The notes below the pieces were generated by a model that was not told the origin of the DNA, ran no database searches, and saw only the letters and a list, made by a program, of their open reading frames with translations. Shown one piece after another: positions 20,032 through 28,500 of a stretch of 54,216 bases of DNA. The DNA comes from an uncultured Clostridium sp. (lineage in GTDB: Bacteria > Bacillota > Clostridia > TANB77 > CAG-508), in assembly GCA_948471055.1 (NCBI GenBank), contig CAOKQZ010000010.1:1-54216 (forward strand), written 5' to 3'. The position numbers and the translations under genes are program-made. Every line of letters starts with the position of its first letter. Positions within the stretch are counted from its first letter, which is position 1.

Positions 20032-20910
20032 ATGATTAGTGCTACGATGGTAAAAGATTTAAGAGAAAAAACAGGTGCAGGAATGATGGACTGCAAAAAA
20101 GTATTAACCGAAACCGATGGAGATATAGAAAAAGCCATTGAATTATTAAGAGAAAGAGGAATTGCAAAAGCGGCTAAAAAATCAGACCGTATTGCAGCAG
20201 AAGGAATTGTTACGGCATATGTAACAGAAGATGTAAAAATAGGAAGTGTTGTAGAAATTAACTCAGAAACAGACTTCGTTGGTAAAAACGAAGAATTTAG
20301 AAGTTTTGCAAGAGATATTTCAGAACAAATTGCAAAAAAAGCACCAACAAGTGTAGAAGACTTATTAGCACAAAAATTCATAAAAGACGAAACAAAAACA
20401 GTAGAGGAAGTATTAACTGGAAAAATTGCAACCATTGGAGAAAAGCTAACCATTCGTCGTTTTGAACGATTTGAATCCACAGGATTAGTAGAAAAATACA
20501 TCCATGGAGATGGAAAAATTGGTGTATTAGTAGAGTTAGAAAATGGTAATTCAGAACTTGCAAAAGACCTTTGTATGCAAATTGCAGCAGCAAAACCAGA
20601 ATACTTAGATAGAGCATCTGTTCCAGAAGAACGTGTAGCAAAAGAAATGGAAATCTTAAAAGTACAAGCAATGAATGAAGGAAAACCAGCAGAAATTGCA
20701 GAAAAAATGGTACAAGGAAGAATTGGAAAATTCTATGGAGAAATCTGTTTAGTAGAACAAGACTTTGTAAAAGATCCAGATATGAAAATTTCTAAACTGT
20801 TAGAATCAAAAGGAGCAAAAATTGTAAGATTTGCAAGATTTGAAAAAGGAGAAGGAATTGAGAAAAAAGAAGAAAACTTCGCAGAAGAAGTTATGAACCA
20901 ATTGAAATAA
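20032..20910 (+). CDS. tsf: Elongation factor Ts
   Basis: The protein has 292 residues, normal for EF-Ts, which is the guanine nucleotide exchange factor for EF-Tu. Residues 1-55 form the UBA-like domain (ATMVKDLREKTGAGMMDCKK, ALTETDG-type helix, RGIAKAAKKSDRIAAEG). The core motif SETDFVGKNEEF and the dimerisation region with MQIAAAKPEYL follow. The start is ATG 20032 with AAAGGAGGAAG upstream. It lies about 160 bases after rpsB with only a hairpin and a palindromic repeat between them. Confidence 0.98.
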   Translation: MISATMVKDLREKTGAGMMDCKKVLTETDGDIEKAIELLRERGIAKAAKKSDRIAAEGIVTAYVTEDVKIGSVVEINSETDFVGKNEEFRSFARDISEQIAKKAPTSVEDLLAQKFIKDETKTVEEVLTGKIATIGEKLTIRRFERFESTGLVEKYIHGDGKIGVLVELENGNSELAKDLCMQIAAAKPEYLDRASVPEERVAKEMEILKVQAMNEGKPAEIAEKMVQGRIGKFYGEICLVEQDFVKDPDMKISKLLESKGAKIVRFARFEKGEGIEKKEENFAEEVMNQLK

Positions 20911-20943
20911 AAAAATGTTTCAAAAAATATTGTAAATTTTCGG

Positions 20944-20988
20944 AAAAATTGATATACTAAGGTAGCAACCAAGGTATATCAATTTTTT
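20944..20988 (+). terminator. Rho-independent terminator after tsf
   Basis: AAAAATTGATATAC pairs perfectly with GTATATCAATTTTT around a 16-base loop. Confidence 0.85.
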
Positions 20989-21074
20989 ATTGTAGGAACT
21001 TTTATAAAAAAGAAGAAAAGGTTCCATACAATATGAAGATAGGAAGTTTTTAAAATTTAAAGGAGGAAATAATT

Positions 21075-21491
21075 ATGGAAAACGAAGAAAATGAAGTAAA
21101 AGAGGTTTCAGTAGAAACAGGGGATAGTAATGGAATAAAAATATCGGATGATGTTGTTGCGGTTATTTCTGGTGTAGCAGTTTCAGAAGTACCAGGAGTA
21201 GCAGGAATGGCAGGAGGATTTGCAGGAGGCATTACCGAGGTTTTAAGTGGTAAAAAGAATTTATCCAAAGGAATTAAAGTAGAAGTTGGAGAAAAAGAAA
21301 CCAAAATTGATGTCAATATTATTGTAGAATATGGTACAAGAATTCCAGATGTTGCTTTTGAAATTCAAAACAGAGTAAAAAAAGCAGTTGAAACCATGAC
21401 AGGTCTAACAGTATTAGAAGTAAATGTACATGTACAAGGAGTTAGCACAGATAACAAACCAGTAGAAACCGAAGAACCAAAAGAAGAATAA
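21075..21491 (+). CDS. Asp23/Gls24 family envelope stress protein
   Basis: The protein has 138 residues. The Asp23 core runs from about residue 20 to 125: IKISDDVVAVISGVAVSEVP, GVAGMAGG, KGIKVEVGEKETKIDVNIIV, YGTRIPDVAFEIQNRVKKAV, MTGLTVLEVNVHVQGV. Acidic tails flank it. In staphylococci the homologue is held at the membrane by AmaP and responds to wall stress. Here the AmaP-like and DUF2273 genes follow directly, so the whole module is present. The start is ATG 21075 with AAAGGAGGAAA upstream. Confidence 0.92.
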   Translation: MENEENEVKEVSVETGDSNGIKISDDVVAVISGVAVSEVPGVAGMAGGFAGGITEVLSGKKNLSKGIKVEVGEKETKIDVNIIVEYGTRIPDVAFEIQNRVKKAVETMTGLTVLEVNVHVQGVSTDNKPVETEEPKEE

Positions 21492-21512
21492 AGATACAAA
21501 GACATACTAGAA

Positions 21513-21562
21513 GGCTCCTTTACTTAAGGGGGCTGTCAGCGAAGCTGACTGGAGGTTTTTTT
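21513..21562 (+). terminator. Compound hairpin with T7 (REP-like element acting as terminator)
   Basis: The inner GTCAGC-GAA-GCTGAC hairpin is enclosed by a CTCC/GGAG stem and followed by T7. Related to the element at 11634-11690. Confidence 0.65.
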
Positions 21563-21622
21563 AAGAGAATTAAATTCAGGATAGTAATGTAGAACAAAAC
21601 GTAAAAATTGGGGAGGAATTAT

Positions 21623-22183
21623 ATGAAAGTATTAGATAAAATAGCATTAGTTTTATTTTCGAGTATTATTTTAATTGTATCGGTATTACTATGTTTCATG
21701 ATATTTGGCTGGATACACTTAGATGTTGTTACCATCTATATGAAAGACTTACTAAATGACCAAACCGCTTGCAATATTACCTTAGGAATTTTAGTGGTTC
21801 TTATTTTATTTGCAGTAAAAGGTATCTTTTTTTCGACCGATTCCAATAAGGACAAGGATAAAAATATGGATCATGGTATTTTAATTCAGAATGAAAACGG
21901 AAAATTACTTATCTCAAGAGATACCATTCAAAATATTGTAAGTGGTGTGGTAAAGGGATTCCAAAACACACAAGATGTTACCTCAAGAGTTGTTTTAACA
22001 AGTGATAACCACATTAATATTGATGTTACTCTATTTGTAACACAAGATGCTATTATTAAAGATTTATCAAGCGAATTGCAACAAAAGATTAAAGGAGTTA
22101 TTAAACAATCGATTGATGTGGACGTGCAAGAGGTAAATATTAAAGTGAAAAATGTTGCTCCGAAAGAAATAGTAGAAGGGTAG
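21623..22183 (+). CDS. amaP: AmaP-like alkaline shock membrane anchor protein
   Basis: The protein has 186 residues. Two membrane helices (about residues 10-32 and 55-75) are joined by a short external loop. A cytoplasmic Asp23-like domain follows (about 95-180) with SRDTIQNIVSGVVKGFQ and VTLFVTQDAIIKDLSSELQQ. AmaP tethers Asp23 to the membrane. ATG 21623 has GGGGAGG eight bases upstream; a TTG at 21608 is in frame but lies on the ribosome binding site. Its neighbours are asp23-like and DUF2273 genes. Confidence 0.88.
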   Translation: MKVLDKIALVLFSSIILIVSVLLCFMIFGWIHLDVVTIYMKDLLNDQTACNITLGILVVLILFAVKGIFFSTDSNKDKDKNMDHGILIQNENGKLLISRDTIQNIVSGVVKGFQNTQDVTSRVVLTSDNHINIDVTLFVTQDAIIKDLSSELQQKIKGVIKQSIDVDVQEVNIKVKNVAPKEIVEG

Positions 22184-22197
22184 GAAAGGAGAACAAT

Positions 22198-22401
22198 ATG
22201 GATGGATTTAAAAAGTTTGTAAGTGAATATGCAGGTGCGATTATTGGCGCCATTGTTGCATTAGTTATTTTACTAACACATCTTTATGAATTAATTGTAG
22301 GAATTATTTTAATTATTATAGGGATGTTTATTGGAAATTATGTACAAAGGAACAAATATGAAGTAAAGGAAAAACTAAAAGATTTAATCGATAGGATGTA
22401 G
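22198..22401 (+). CDS. DUF2273 small membrane protein
   Basis: The protein has 67 residues with two closely spaced hydrophobic helices (about residues 10-30 and 31-48) and a basic C-terminal tail (RNKYEVKEKLKDLIDRM). It matches the DUF2273 family, usually found beside amaP and asp23. AAAGGAGAA lies just before ATG 22198, 14 bases after the amaP stop. A membrane accessory role in the Asp23 module is inferred from context. Confidence 0.85.
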   Translation: MDGFKKFVSEYAGAIIGAIVALVILLTHLYELIVGIILIIIGMFIGNYVQRNKYEVKEKLKDLIDRM

Positions 22402-22449
22402 AAGCAGTTTTGAAAATGGCAAAAAGAAAGGATAAGGGGATAACATAGT

Positions 22450-22860
22450 ATGAACCGAGCAAATTCGAGGGAAGAGGCTTTTAAGTTATTGTATAGTATG
22501 GAAATACAACAAGGAAATGAGGAAGAGCAAATAGAGTTGTATTTTGCGAATAATGAAATAGAGGATCCTAAAATACAAAAATATGTAAGGAATTCTTGGA
22601 ACGGAGTAAAGCAAAATCAAAAGGCGATTTGTGAGAAGATTTCGGAGCATTTGAAGGCAGAATGGAATATTGAGAGATTATCGAAGGTAAATCTTTCCAT
22701 TTTGAAGCTTGCAATTTATGAGTTGTTGTATAAGAAAATACCATATAAAGTAGCGATTAATGAGGCGATTGAGCTTGCAAAAAAATACGGAGAGGATAAT
22801 AGTGCTTCGTTTGTTAATGGCGTATTGGCTAGTATTGTGAAAAGTGAGTTGCAAGCTTAG
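22450..22860 (+). CDS. nusB: Transcription antitermination factor NusB
   Basis: The protein has 136 residues, the usual size. [16 protein letters not shown] at the N-terminus, [20 protein letters not shown] in the middle and [29 protein letters not shown] at the end are NusB hallmarks. It binds boxA RNA with S10 to support rRNA transcription. Downstream xseA and xseB is a common Firmicutes order. No in-frame CGG is present. Confidence 0.95.
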   Translation: MNRANSREEAFKLLYSMEIQQGNEEEQIELYFANNEIEDPKIQKYVRNSWNGVKQNQKAICEKISEHLKAEWNIERLSKVNLSILKLAIYELLYKKIPYKVAINEAIELAKKYGEDNSASFVNGVLASIVKSELQA

Positions 22861-22873
22861 ATTTGTGCCTATC

Positions 22874-22993
22874 GCACATAATGTAATAATTTTAACTTCG
22901 TTCCATTCCTGCGCTGGTCGGTCTTCGCCTCCCATTTGTTGGCTAACGCCAACTGCTCGTCGGTCACTACGTTAAAATTATTACATTATGTGC
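22874..22993. repeat. 120-bp element with perfect 23-bp terminal inverted repeats
   Basis: The left arm (22874-22896, beginning GCACATAATG) and right arm (22971-22993) are exact reverse complements. The core is GC-richer than its surroundings and holds an inner hairpin GTTGGC-TAAC-GCCAAC. It has no coding capacity and no T run. It may be a MITE-like or dispersed structural repeat, or a processing signal between nusB and xseA. Confidence 0.75.
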
Positions 22994-23028
22994 TTTAAAA
23001 AGTCTACTGCTAAAGAAAGGGGAAACAT

Positions 23029-24216
23029 ATGAACATTGAGCCGATTTCTGTTACGGATTTGAATAAGTATATTAAGGATAAAGTAGCAGGAGATGAATAT
23101 TTAAATAATGTCTTGGTAAAGGGTGAGATTTCTAATTTTAAACACCATTATACAGGGCATCTATATTTTACGTTAAAAGATGACAATTCTTTAATTAAAT
23201 GCATTATGTTTAAATCATTTACACAGAATTTGAAATTCGTTCCCAAAGACGGTATGAAAGTAATGGTTTTTGGAACCGTTAGTGTATTTGAACGAGATGG
23301 TGTGTATCAAATTTATTGTAAAGCCATGCAAGAAGAAGGAATGGGAAGCCTTTATAAAGCCTATGAAGAGCTAAAAGCAAAGTTAGAAAAAGAAGGGCTA
23401 TTTTCAGACCAATACAAAAAGAAAATTCCTTTTATGCCAAAAGTAGTAGGTGTGCTTACTTCACAAACAGGGTCAGTCATTCGAGATATTATTAATGTTA
23501 GTACTAGAAGAAATCCGAATGTTTATATTAGACTATTTCCAGTTCCTGTACAAGGAGAAGGGGCAGGAGAAAAGATTGCAAATGCCATACAATTTATGAA
23601 TGAGAAGAAGTTAGCAGATGTATTAATTTTAGCAAGAGGAGGAGGCTCTTTAGAAGACCTATGGCCATTTAATGAAGAAGTAGTAGCTAGAGCTATTTTC
23701 CAGTCCAAGATTCCCATTATTTCAGCCGTAGGGCATGAAACCGATTTTTCAATTTCGGACTTTGTAGCAGACCTAAGAGCACCAACGCCATCAGCGGCAG
23801 CAGAACTTGCAGTAGCCGATACAGGAGATTTGAAAATAAAGTTAGAAACATATAAAACAAGATATAAATTAGCATTAAAGAAAAAAGTGGAGCTTATGCG
23901 TTTACAGTATGAAAAATGTATGGCAAGAAGAGTATTGAAAGAGCCACTACAAGAGATTAATGAAAAACGCATTCGTTTGGATATCATGGTAAAAAATATG
24001 CAACATACAGTGGTAAGTAAATATAAAGATAGTAAAAGTGAAATGATAAAATTAGTAGCGAAGTTAGATACCCTAAGTCCACTAAAAACACTAACAAGAG
24101 GTTATAGTATTACACAAAAACAAGGCAAGATTATTAAATCGGCAGAAGAATTGAAAAAAGAAGATGAAATCGAATTACGTTTTGTAGATGGTAAGAAAAA
24201 GGCAAAAGTAATATAG
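23029..24216 (+). CDS. xseA: Exodeoxyribonuclease VII large subunit
   Basis: The protein has 395 residues. An N-terminal OB-fold (about residues 1-105; VKGEISNFKHHYTGHLYFTL) binds single-stranded DNA. The catalytic region follows with VVGVLTSQTGSVIRDI, LARGGGSLEDLWPFNEE and AVGHETDFSISDFVADLRAPTPSAAAEL. A coiled coil and the C-terminal RGYSI motif that contacts XseB end it. The start is ATG 23029 with GAAAGGGG upstream. xseB follows 12 bases later. Confidence 0.97.
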   Translation: MNIEPISVTDLNKYIKDKVAGDEYLNNVLVKGEISNFKHHYTGHLYFTLKDDNSLIKCIMFKSFTQNLKFVPKDGMKVMVFGTVSVFERDGVYQIYCKAMQEEGMGSLYKAYEELKAKLEKEGLFSDQYKKKIPFMPKVVGVLTSQTGSVIRDIINVSTRRNPNVYIRLFPVPVQGEGAGEKIANAIQFMNEKKLADVLILARGGGSLEDLWPFNEEVVARAIFQSKIPIISAVGHETDFSISDFVADLRAPTPSAAAELAVADTGDLKIKLETYKTRYKLALKKKVELMRLQYEKCMARRVLKEPLQEINEKRIRLDIMVKNMQHTVVSKYKDSKSEMIKLVAKLDTLSPLKTLTRGYSITQKQGKIIKSAEELKKEDEIELRFVDGKKKAKVI

Positions 24217-24228
24217 GAGGGAATTATT

Positions 24229-24462
24229 TTGGAAGAAAAGAATACAATGAATTTTGAAGAAGCAATGAAAAGCTTAGAACAAATTGCAGGAGAATTAGAA
24301 AAAGGAAATTTAAACTTAGATGAATCAGTTGCCAAATTTGAGGAAGGAATGAAATTATCCAAAATCTGTAATGATATTTTAGAAGATGCCGAAAAGAGAA
24401 TTTCTATTTTAATAAAAAATGGAGACGAAGTTTCGGAAGAGGAATTTAAAGTAGAAAATTAA
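24229..24462 (+). CDS. xseB: Exodeoxyribonuclease VII small subunit
   Basis: The protein has 77 residues. The core is MNFEEAMKSLEQIAGELEKG, NLNLDESVAKFEEGMKL and an acidic tail, matching XseB helices. TTG 24229 is chosen because AGGAGGG lies seven bases upstream; ATG 24247 is the alternative. It partners XseA in degrading single-stranded DNA. Confidence 0.93.
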   Translation: MEEKNTMNFEEAMKSLEQIAGELEKGNLNLDESVAKFEEGMKLSKICNDILEDAEKRISILIKNGDEVSEEEFKVEN

Positions 24463-24551
24463 ACAAGAAAGATAAATATTAATTATCATATTTGAGATAG
24501 GTATCTTAAAAGTGGGTGCTTTTTAGAAAATAGAAGGGAAGGATTTGGAAT

Positions 24552-24981
24552 ATGAACATAACGGATTTTAAATACTTATATGTTCCATTTTTAATGTGGT
24601 TTGGCATTCAAACATTCAAAGTGATTTACGATTTGATAACCACAAAGAAATTCAATTTTAAGCGTATTATGGGAGCAGGAGGAATGCCAAGTTCTCATTC
24701 AGCTGTTGTTACTTCACTTGCTACTTTAATTGGTAAACAGGAAGGAGTAACAACACCAATTTTTGCATTAGCTGTTATTTTTGCTTTTGTGGTTATGTAT
24801 GATGCTTGTCGGAATAAGGCGTGCTGCTGGAAAACAAGCAAAATTACTAAATAAGTTAGTGCAAACACCGGGTTTAAGCGGAGTACAAGTAGGAGAAAGA
24901 CTAATTGAAGTATTAGGGCATACACCAATACAAGTATTAGTAGGAGCTATCATAGGAATTATAGCAGGCTTAATACTATAA
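24552..24981 (+). CDS. YuiD-like DUF212 membrane protein with one CGG +1 frameshift
   Basis: With the C of CGG at 24810 skipped, the protein has 142 residues and the complete DUF212 pattern (acid phosphatase/haloperoxidase-related): GAGGMPSSHSA, VVMYDACGIRRAAGKQAKLL, LSGVQVGERLIEVLGHTPIQV and a final membrane helix. The shift supplies Gly87 in the conserved YDAxGxR motif. Four hydrophobic helices are likely. Unshifted translation would read CRNKACCWKTSKITK and stop. The start is ATG 24552 with GAAGGAAGG upstream. The function of the family is unknown. Confidence 0.88.
24810..24812 (+). other. CGG +1 frameshift site 5 (TGT CGG A)
   Basis: In-frame CGG. Skipping the C gives GGA (Gly87) and restores DACGIRRAAGKQA. 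Confidence 0.9.
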
Positions 24982-25002
24982 AAAGAAAGGAATGGTAGTA
25001 AA

Positions 25003-26664
25003 ATGGGAGATATTGAAATAGCAAGAAGTGTTACCTTAAAGCCAATTGAAGAAGTAGCAAAAAAAGTAGGAATTCAAAAAGAAGATTTAGAGTGTTATGG
25101 AAAGTACAAAGCAAAGTTATCGGAAGAATTACGAGATAAAGTAAAGAACAAAGAAAATGGAAAATTAATTTTAGTAACGGCAATTAATCCTACTCCTTTA
25201 GGAGAGGGAAAAACCACCATTTCGATTGGACTTGCTGATGGTTTATCCTATATTGGGAAAAAAGCGATGCTTGCCTTAAGAGAACCATCCCTTGGGCCAG
25301 TATTTGGCGTAAAAGGTGGTGCTACTGGTGGAGGACATGCACAAGTAGCTCCAATGGAGGATATTAATTTACATTTTACTGGAGATATTCATGCGATTAC
25401 CTCAGCGAACAACCTATTAGCTGCTTTAATTGATAATCATATCTATTTTGGAAATGAATTAGGGTTTGATCGAATTGTATGGAGACGCTCAGTCGATTTA
25501 AACGATAGACAACTTCGTGAGATTGAATGTGGTCTTTCCGGAGAAAAAGCAGTAGTTCCAAGAAAAGACGGATTTGATATTACGGTTGCTTCTGAGATTA
25601 TGGCAATTTTATGCTTAAGTTCCGATTTAGAGGATTTGAAAAAGAGAATTGGAAATATTGTAATTGGATACAATAAAGAGGACAAGCCAATTTATGCAAG
25701 AGATTTAAAAGCGGAAGGTAGTTTAGCGGTTTTATTAAAAGATGCCATGAAACCAAATATGGTACAAACTTTAGAACATACCCCAGCACTAATTCATGGA
25801 GGACCATTTGCCAATATTGCCCATGGATGTAATAGTGTAATGGCAACCAAAATGGCATTAAAACTTTCGGACTATGTGGTAACCGAAGCTGGCTTTGGAG
25901 CCGATTTGGGTGCGGAAAAGTTTGTAGATATTAAATGCCGTAAGGCAGGTATCAAACCAGATGCGGTGGTTATTGTTGCTACTCTAAAAGCGTTAAAATA
26001 CCATGGTGGAGTAGAAAAAGAAGACATCAAAAAAGAAAATTTAGAGGCACTAAATTTAGGAATTCACAATTTGTTAAAACATGTGGACAACCTTCAGGGT
26101 GGTTTTGGGTTAAATGTGATTGTAGCAATTAATAAATATGTGGATGATAGCAAAGAAGAAATCGCTTTGTTACAACAAAAATTAGAGGAAACAGGAATTG
26201 AATTAAGTTTAGTAGAAGCATGGGAACATGGAGGAAAAGGAGCCCAAGATTTAGCAAGAAAAGTAGTGGAATTAACAAACAAAGAAACGACGGTACACTA
26301 TGCTTATGAATTAGAAGATAGCATCAAAACCAAAATTGAAAAGATTGCAAAAAATATTTATGGTGCAGAGGGAGTAGAATATTCCAAAGAAGCAGAAGAT
26401 GAGATTATAAAAATCGAAAATTTGGGATATAGCAATTTCCCAGTATGCATGGCCAAAACACAATATTCTTTTTCCGATGACCCTAAAAATTTAATTTGTG
26501 ATAAGCCATTTACTATTCATGTAAAAGAAATTCGTTTAAAAACAGGAGCAGAGTTTATTGTGGTATTAACAGGAAAAATATTTACCATGCCAGGACTTCC
26601 AAAAGTCCCAGCAGCCGAGAGTATAGATATTGATGAGAAAGGAAATATTGTTGGGATTTTTTAA
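25003..26664 (+). CDS. fhs: Formate-tetrahydrofolate ligase
   Basis: The 553-residue enzyme makes 10-formyl-THF from formate, THF and ATP. The P-loop TPLGEGKTT is at about residues 64-72. [60 protein letters not shown] and the C-terminal [15 protein letters not shown] motif are all present. It is typical of one-carbon metabolism in Clostridia, including acetogens and purine fermenters. The start is ATG 25003 with AAAGAAAGGAA upstream. It lies close behind the yuiD-like gene. Confidence 0.98.
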   Translation: MGDIEIARSVTLKPIEEVAKKVGIQKEDLECYGKYKAKLSEELRDKVKNKENGKLILVTAINPTPLGEGKTTISIGLADGLSYIGKKAMLALREPSLGPVFGVKGGATGGGHAQVAPMEDINLHFTGDIHAITSANNLLAALIDNHIYFGNELGFDRIVWRRSVDLNDRQLREIECGLSGEKAVVPRKDGFDITVASEIMAILCLSSDLEDLKKRIGNIVIGYNKEDKPIYARDLKAEGSLAVLLKDAMKPNMVQTLEHTPALIHGGPFANIAHGCNSVMATKMALKLSDYVVTEAGFGADLGAEKFVDIKCRKAGIKPDAVVIVATLKALKYHGGVEKEDIKKENLEALNLGIHNLLKHVDNLQGGFGLNVIVAINKYVDDSKEEIALLQQKLEETGIELSLVEAWEHGGKGAQDLARKVVELTNKETTVHYAYELEDSIKTKIEKIAKNIYGAEGVEYSKEAEDEIIKIENLGYSNFPVCMAKTQYSFSDDPKNLICDKPFTIHVKEIRLKTGAEFIVVLTGKIFTMPGLPKVPAAESIDIDEKGNIVGIF

Positions 26665-26687
26665 AAAAGAAAAAAAGGAGGTATTTT

Positions 26688-26882
26688 ATGTTAGAACCAA
26701 CTGCATTGAAACAAGTTGCACCTAAAATTAAAAACGACTTGACGGATAGTCATACAATAATAGATGTAGGTCAAAGAACACAAAAAACTATTCAAAAAAT
26801 TGGAACTATTGGTGTAATAGCTTTAGCAATTATAATAGTATTAGTAGTTATTTTAATATTAAAGAGGAAAAAGAAGGGGTAG
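26688..26882 (+). CDS. Small single-pass membrane protein
   Basis: The protein has 64 residues: a polar N-terminal half (residues 1-38) and one membrane helix (about 40-58, IGVIALAIIIVLVVILIL) with a basic RKKKG end, suggesting the polar part is outside. AAAGGAGG lies before ATG 26688. It is coupled to the next membrane protein, four bases apart. No family is recognised. Confidence 0.7.
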   Translation: MLEPTALKQVAPKIKNDLTDSHTIIDVGQRTQKTIQKIGTIGVIALAIIIVLVVILILKRKKKG

Positions 26883-26886
26883 AAAT

Positions 26887-27480
26887 ATGGAAAGAAAAGA
26901 TTTATCAGCAGTTGATATTTCAAAAAAATTAATTTGGGAATATATAGTTGCATCTTTTATATTTAGTATTGTAAGTTATTTTATTATTGGATTTTCTACA
27001 AAAAATGTGGAAAGTTCTACTTCTAAGTTAATTATACAAATAGTTTTATCTACTATAACAGTTTTCTTATATGTTTGGGTAGGTTCAAGAAATATAACAA
27101 AAAGATATTTTATTAGAAAAGAAGATATTATGGTAATAGTTAGAAATATAAGTATCTTTTTTATAGTTATGATAATAATAGGATTTATTACGAATTATAA
27201 TTCGTATCAAAAATTTATGCAAAAAGAGGCAAAAATATATAGTATTGCAGGTGGACATGATGTGAATGATATAGTAGATGAAGTAAAGAAACGATATGAA
27301 AGTAATGGAAGTTATTCTGATATGTATAGCAACATAAAGAAAAAACAAGAAGAAAAATTTAAAAAAGAATTTTCGAAGAAGTATGGATATATTCTTTTTG
27401 TGCCAACTATCTATTATATAGGTTTATATGGACTAATGGTATTTTTACAAAGAAAATGGTTGTTAAATGTTGCTGAATAA
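26887..27480 (+). CDS. Hypothetical membrane protein with four helices
   Basis: The protein has 197 residues. Hydrophobic helices lie at about residues 18-38, 48-66, 82-103 and 172-190. A charged loop between helices 3 and 4 is rich in Lys, Glu and Tyr (VDEVKKRYESNGSYSDMYSN, KKKQEEKFKKEF). No enzymatic motif is visible. It is adjacent to the small membrane protein and probably in the same transcript. Confidence 0.7.
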   Translation: MERKDLSAVDISKKLIWEYIVASFIFSIVSYFIIGFSTKNVESSTSKLIIQIVLSTITVFLYVWVGSRNITKRYFIRKEDIMVIVRNISIFFIVMIIIGFITNYNSYQKFMQKEAKIYSIAGGHDVNDIVDEVKKRYESNGSYSDMYSNIKKKQEEKFKKEFSKKYGYILFVPTIYYIGLYGLMVFLQRKWLLNVAE

Positions 27481-27481
27481 T

Positions 27482-27510
27482 TTGACAAAATGAATATATT
27501 TCATTATAAT
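27482..27510 (+). promoter_or_regulatory. Consensus sigma-A promoter with no gene directly downstream
   Basis: TTGACA, a 17-base spacer and TATAAT are all perfect. Transcription would start at about 27517, about 280 bases before sleB. Confidence 0.88.
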
Positions 27511-27575
27511 GAATATAATAAAAAGACAACTTAAAGGAATTGCTTTATTGGGTTTTCTATACCCTAAAAATAGAA

Positions 27576-27649
27576 AAATCTTTGGAAACTCCAAGCCATG
27601 CAAGTTGGAATGAAATCTTTGGAAACTCCAAGCCATATAAGTTGGAATC
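27576..27649 (+). repeat. Two tandem 37-base repeats
   Basis: Each begins AAATCTTTGGAAACTCCAAG and continues CCAT, two variable bases, then AAGTTGGAAT. TCCAA and TTGGA in each unit can pair. Confidence 0.8.
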
Positions 27650-27657
27650 AAAAATTG

Positions 27658-27689
27658 GGCAAAATGCATATTTCAATATGTATTTTGCC
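27658..27689 (+). other. Strong hairpin
   Basis: GGCAAAATGCATAT pairs with ATATGTATTTTGCC (one G-T pair) around TTCA. No T run follows. Confidence 0.7.
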
Positions 27690-27735
27690 TATCAAGTATT
27701 ATCATAAAATTTAAAAATAAGCTTTTGGTATAAAT

Positions 27736-27796
27736 TCACCCAGTTTTGGAAAACATATTAGAAAAATATGAATTTCGAGGTTGGGTGATTTTTTTT
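27736..27796 (+). terminator. Terminator-like structure overlapping the sleB start
   Basis: TCACCCA pairs with TGGGTGA, with an inner CATAT/ATATG stem, followed by eight T. Confidence 0.6.
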
Positions 27797-27803
27797 GAAG
27801 AGA

Positions 27804-28493
27804 ATGATAAAGATTGTGGATAATCATAAAAAAGCGATTATTTGTATTGGGCTAGCTTTTCTTGTGCTCATTTTATACCATATGTTTAGTAATAACCTTG
27901 TTTTGGCTTTGTCGAAGTATGGTTCTAGAGGGAGTGAGGTTAGTCAAATTCAAACAAAGTTAAAGCGTTGGGGGTATTATAAGGGGAATGTAGATGGTAT
28001 TTATGGAAGCCAGACATTGGAGGCAGTTAAGTATTTTCAGAGGAAGAATGGGCTTGCGGTGGATGGTATTGCAGGTAAGAATACCTTAGAAGCTATGGGG
28101 ATTTTTTCTTCTTCTAGTGGTAGTAGTTCGTCTTCTTCTAATTCAAATGATTTGAATTTGTTAGCAAGGCTTGTTTATGGTGAAGCGAGAGGAGAGCCGT
28201 ATACGGGGCAAGTCGCTGTGGCTTCTGTGGTGTTAAATCGTGTGCGTAATTCGAATTTTCCTAATTCGATTGCTGGGGTGATTTATCAAAAGGGTGCGTT
28301 TAATGTTGTGGATGATGGGCAGATTAATTTGTCGCCGAATAGTACAGCGAAGAAGGCGGCACAGGATGCGTTAAATGGGTGGGACCCATCGTATGGGTCG
28401 ATTTACTATTTTAATCCGGCTACGGCTACGAATAAGTGGATTTGGTCGAGACCTCATGTGGTTACGATTGGGAAGCATCGCTTTTGCAAATAG
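27804..28493 (+). CDS. sleB: SleB-like spore cortex lytic enzyme
   Basis: An N-terminal membrane or signal segment (about residues 10-35) precedes a peptidoglycan-binding domain (about 38-97; GSRGSEVSQIQTKLKRWGYY, GIYGSQTLEAVKYFQRKNGL). A Ser-rich linker and the SleB/CwlJ hydrolase domain follow (about 115-229; LLARLVYGEARGEPYTGQVA, VASVVLNRVRNSNFP, YFNPATATNKWIWSR). SleB-type enzymes depolymerise cortex during germination, so the organism probably forms spores. TTG 27795 is an in-frame alternative start. Both starts have weak ribosome binding sites, which fits control by the overlapping hairpin. Confidence 0.9.
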   Translation: MIKIVDNHKKAIICIGLAFLVLILYHMFSNNLVLALSKYGSRGSEVSQIQTKLKRWGYYKGNVDGIYGSQTLEAVKYFQRKNGLAVDGIAGKNTLEAMGIFSSSSGSSSSSSNSNDLNLLARLVYGEARGEPYTGQVAVASVVLNRVRNSNFPNSIAGVIYQKGAFNVVDDGQINLSPNSTAKKAAQDALNGWDPSYGSIYYFNPATATNKWIWSRPHVVTIGKHRFCK

Positions 28494-28500
28494 CGGGGTT

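Larger units (their letters stand above)
27517..27796 (+). ncRNA. Candidate non-coding RNA or structured sleB leader
   Basis: The gap after the promoter lacks a credible reading frame but holds, in order, two tandem 37-base repeats, a strong 14-bp hairpin and a terminator with an eight-T run. I do not recognise an Rfam family. It could be a stable small RNA or an attenuating leader, because the T run touches the sleB start. Confidence 0.5.

Noticed and set aside
27576..27649. Short CRISPR array
   Set aside because: Only two units, directly abutting with no unique spacers, and no cas genes nearby.
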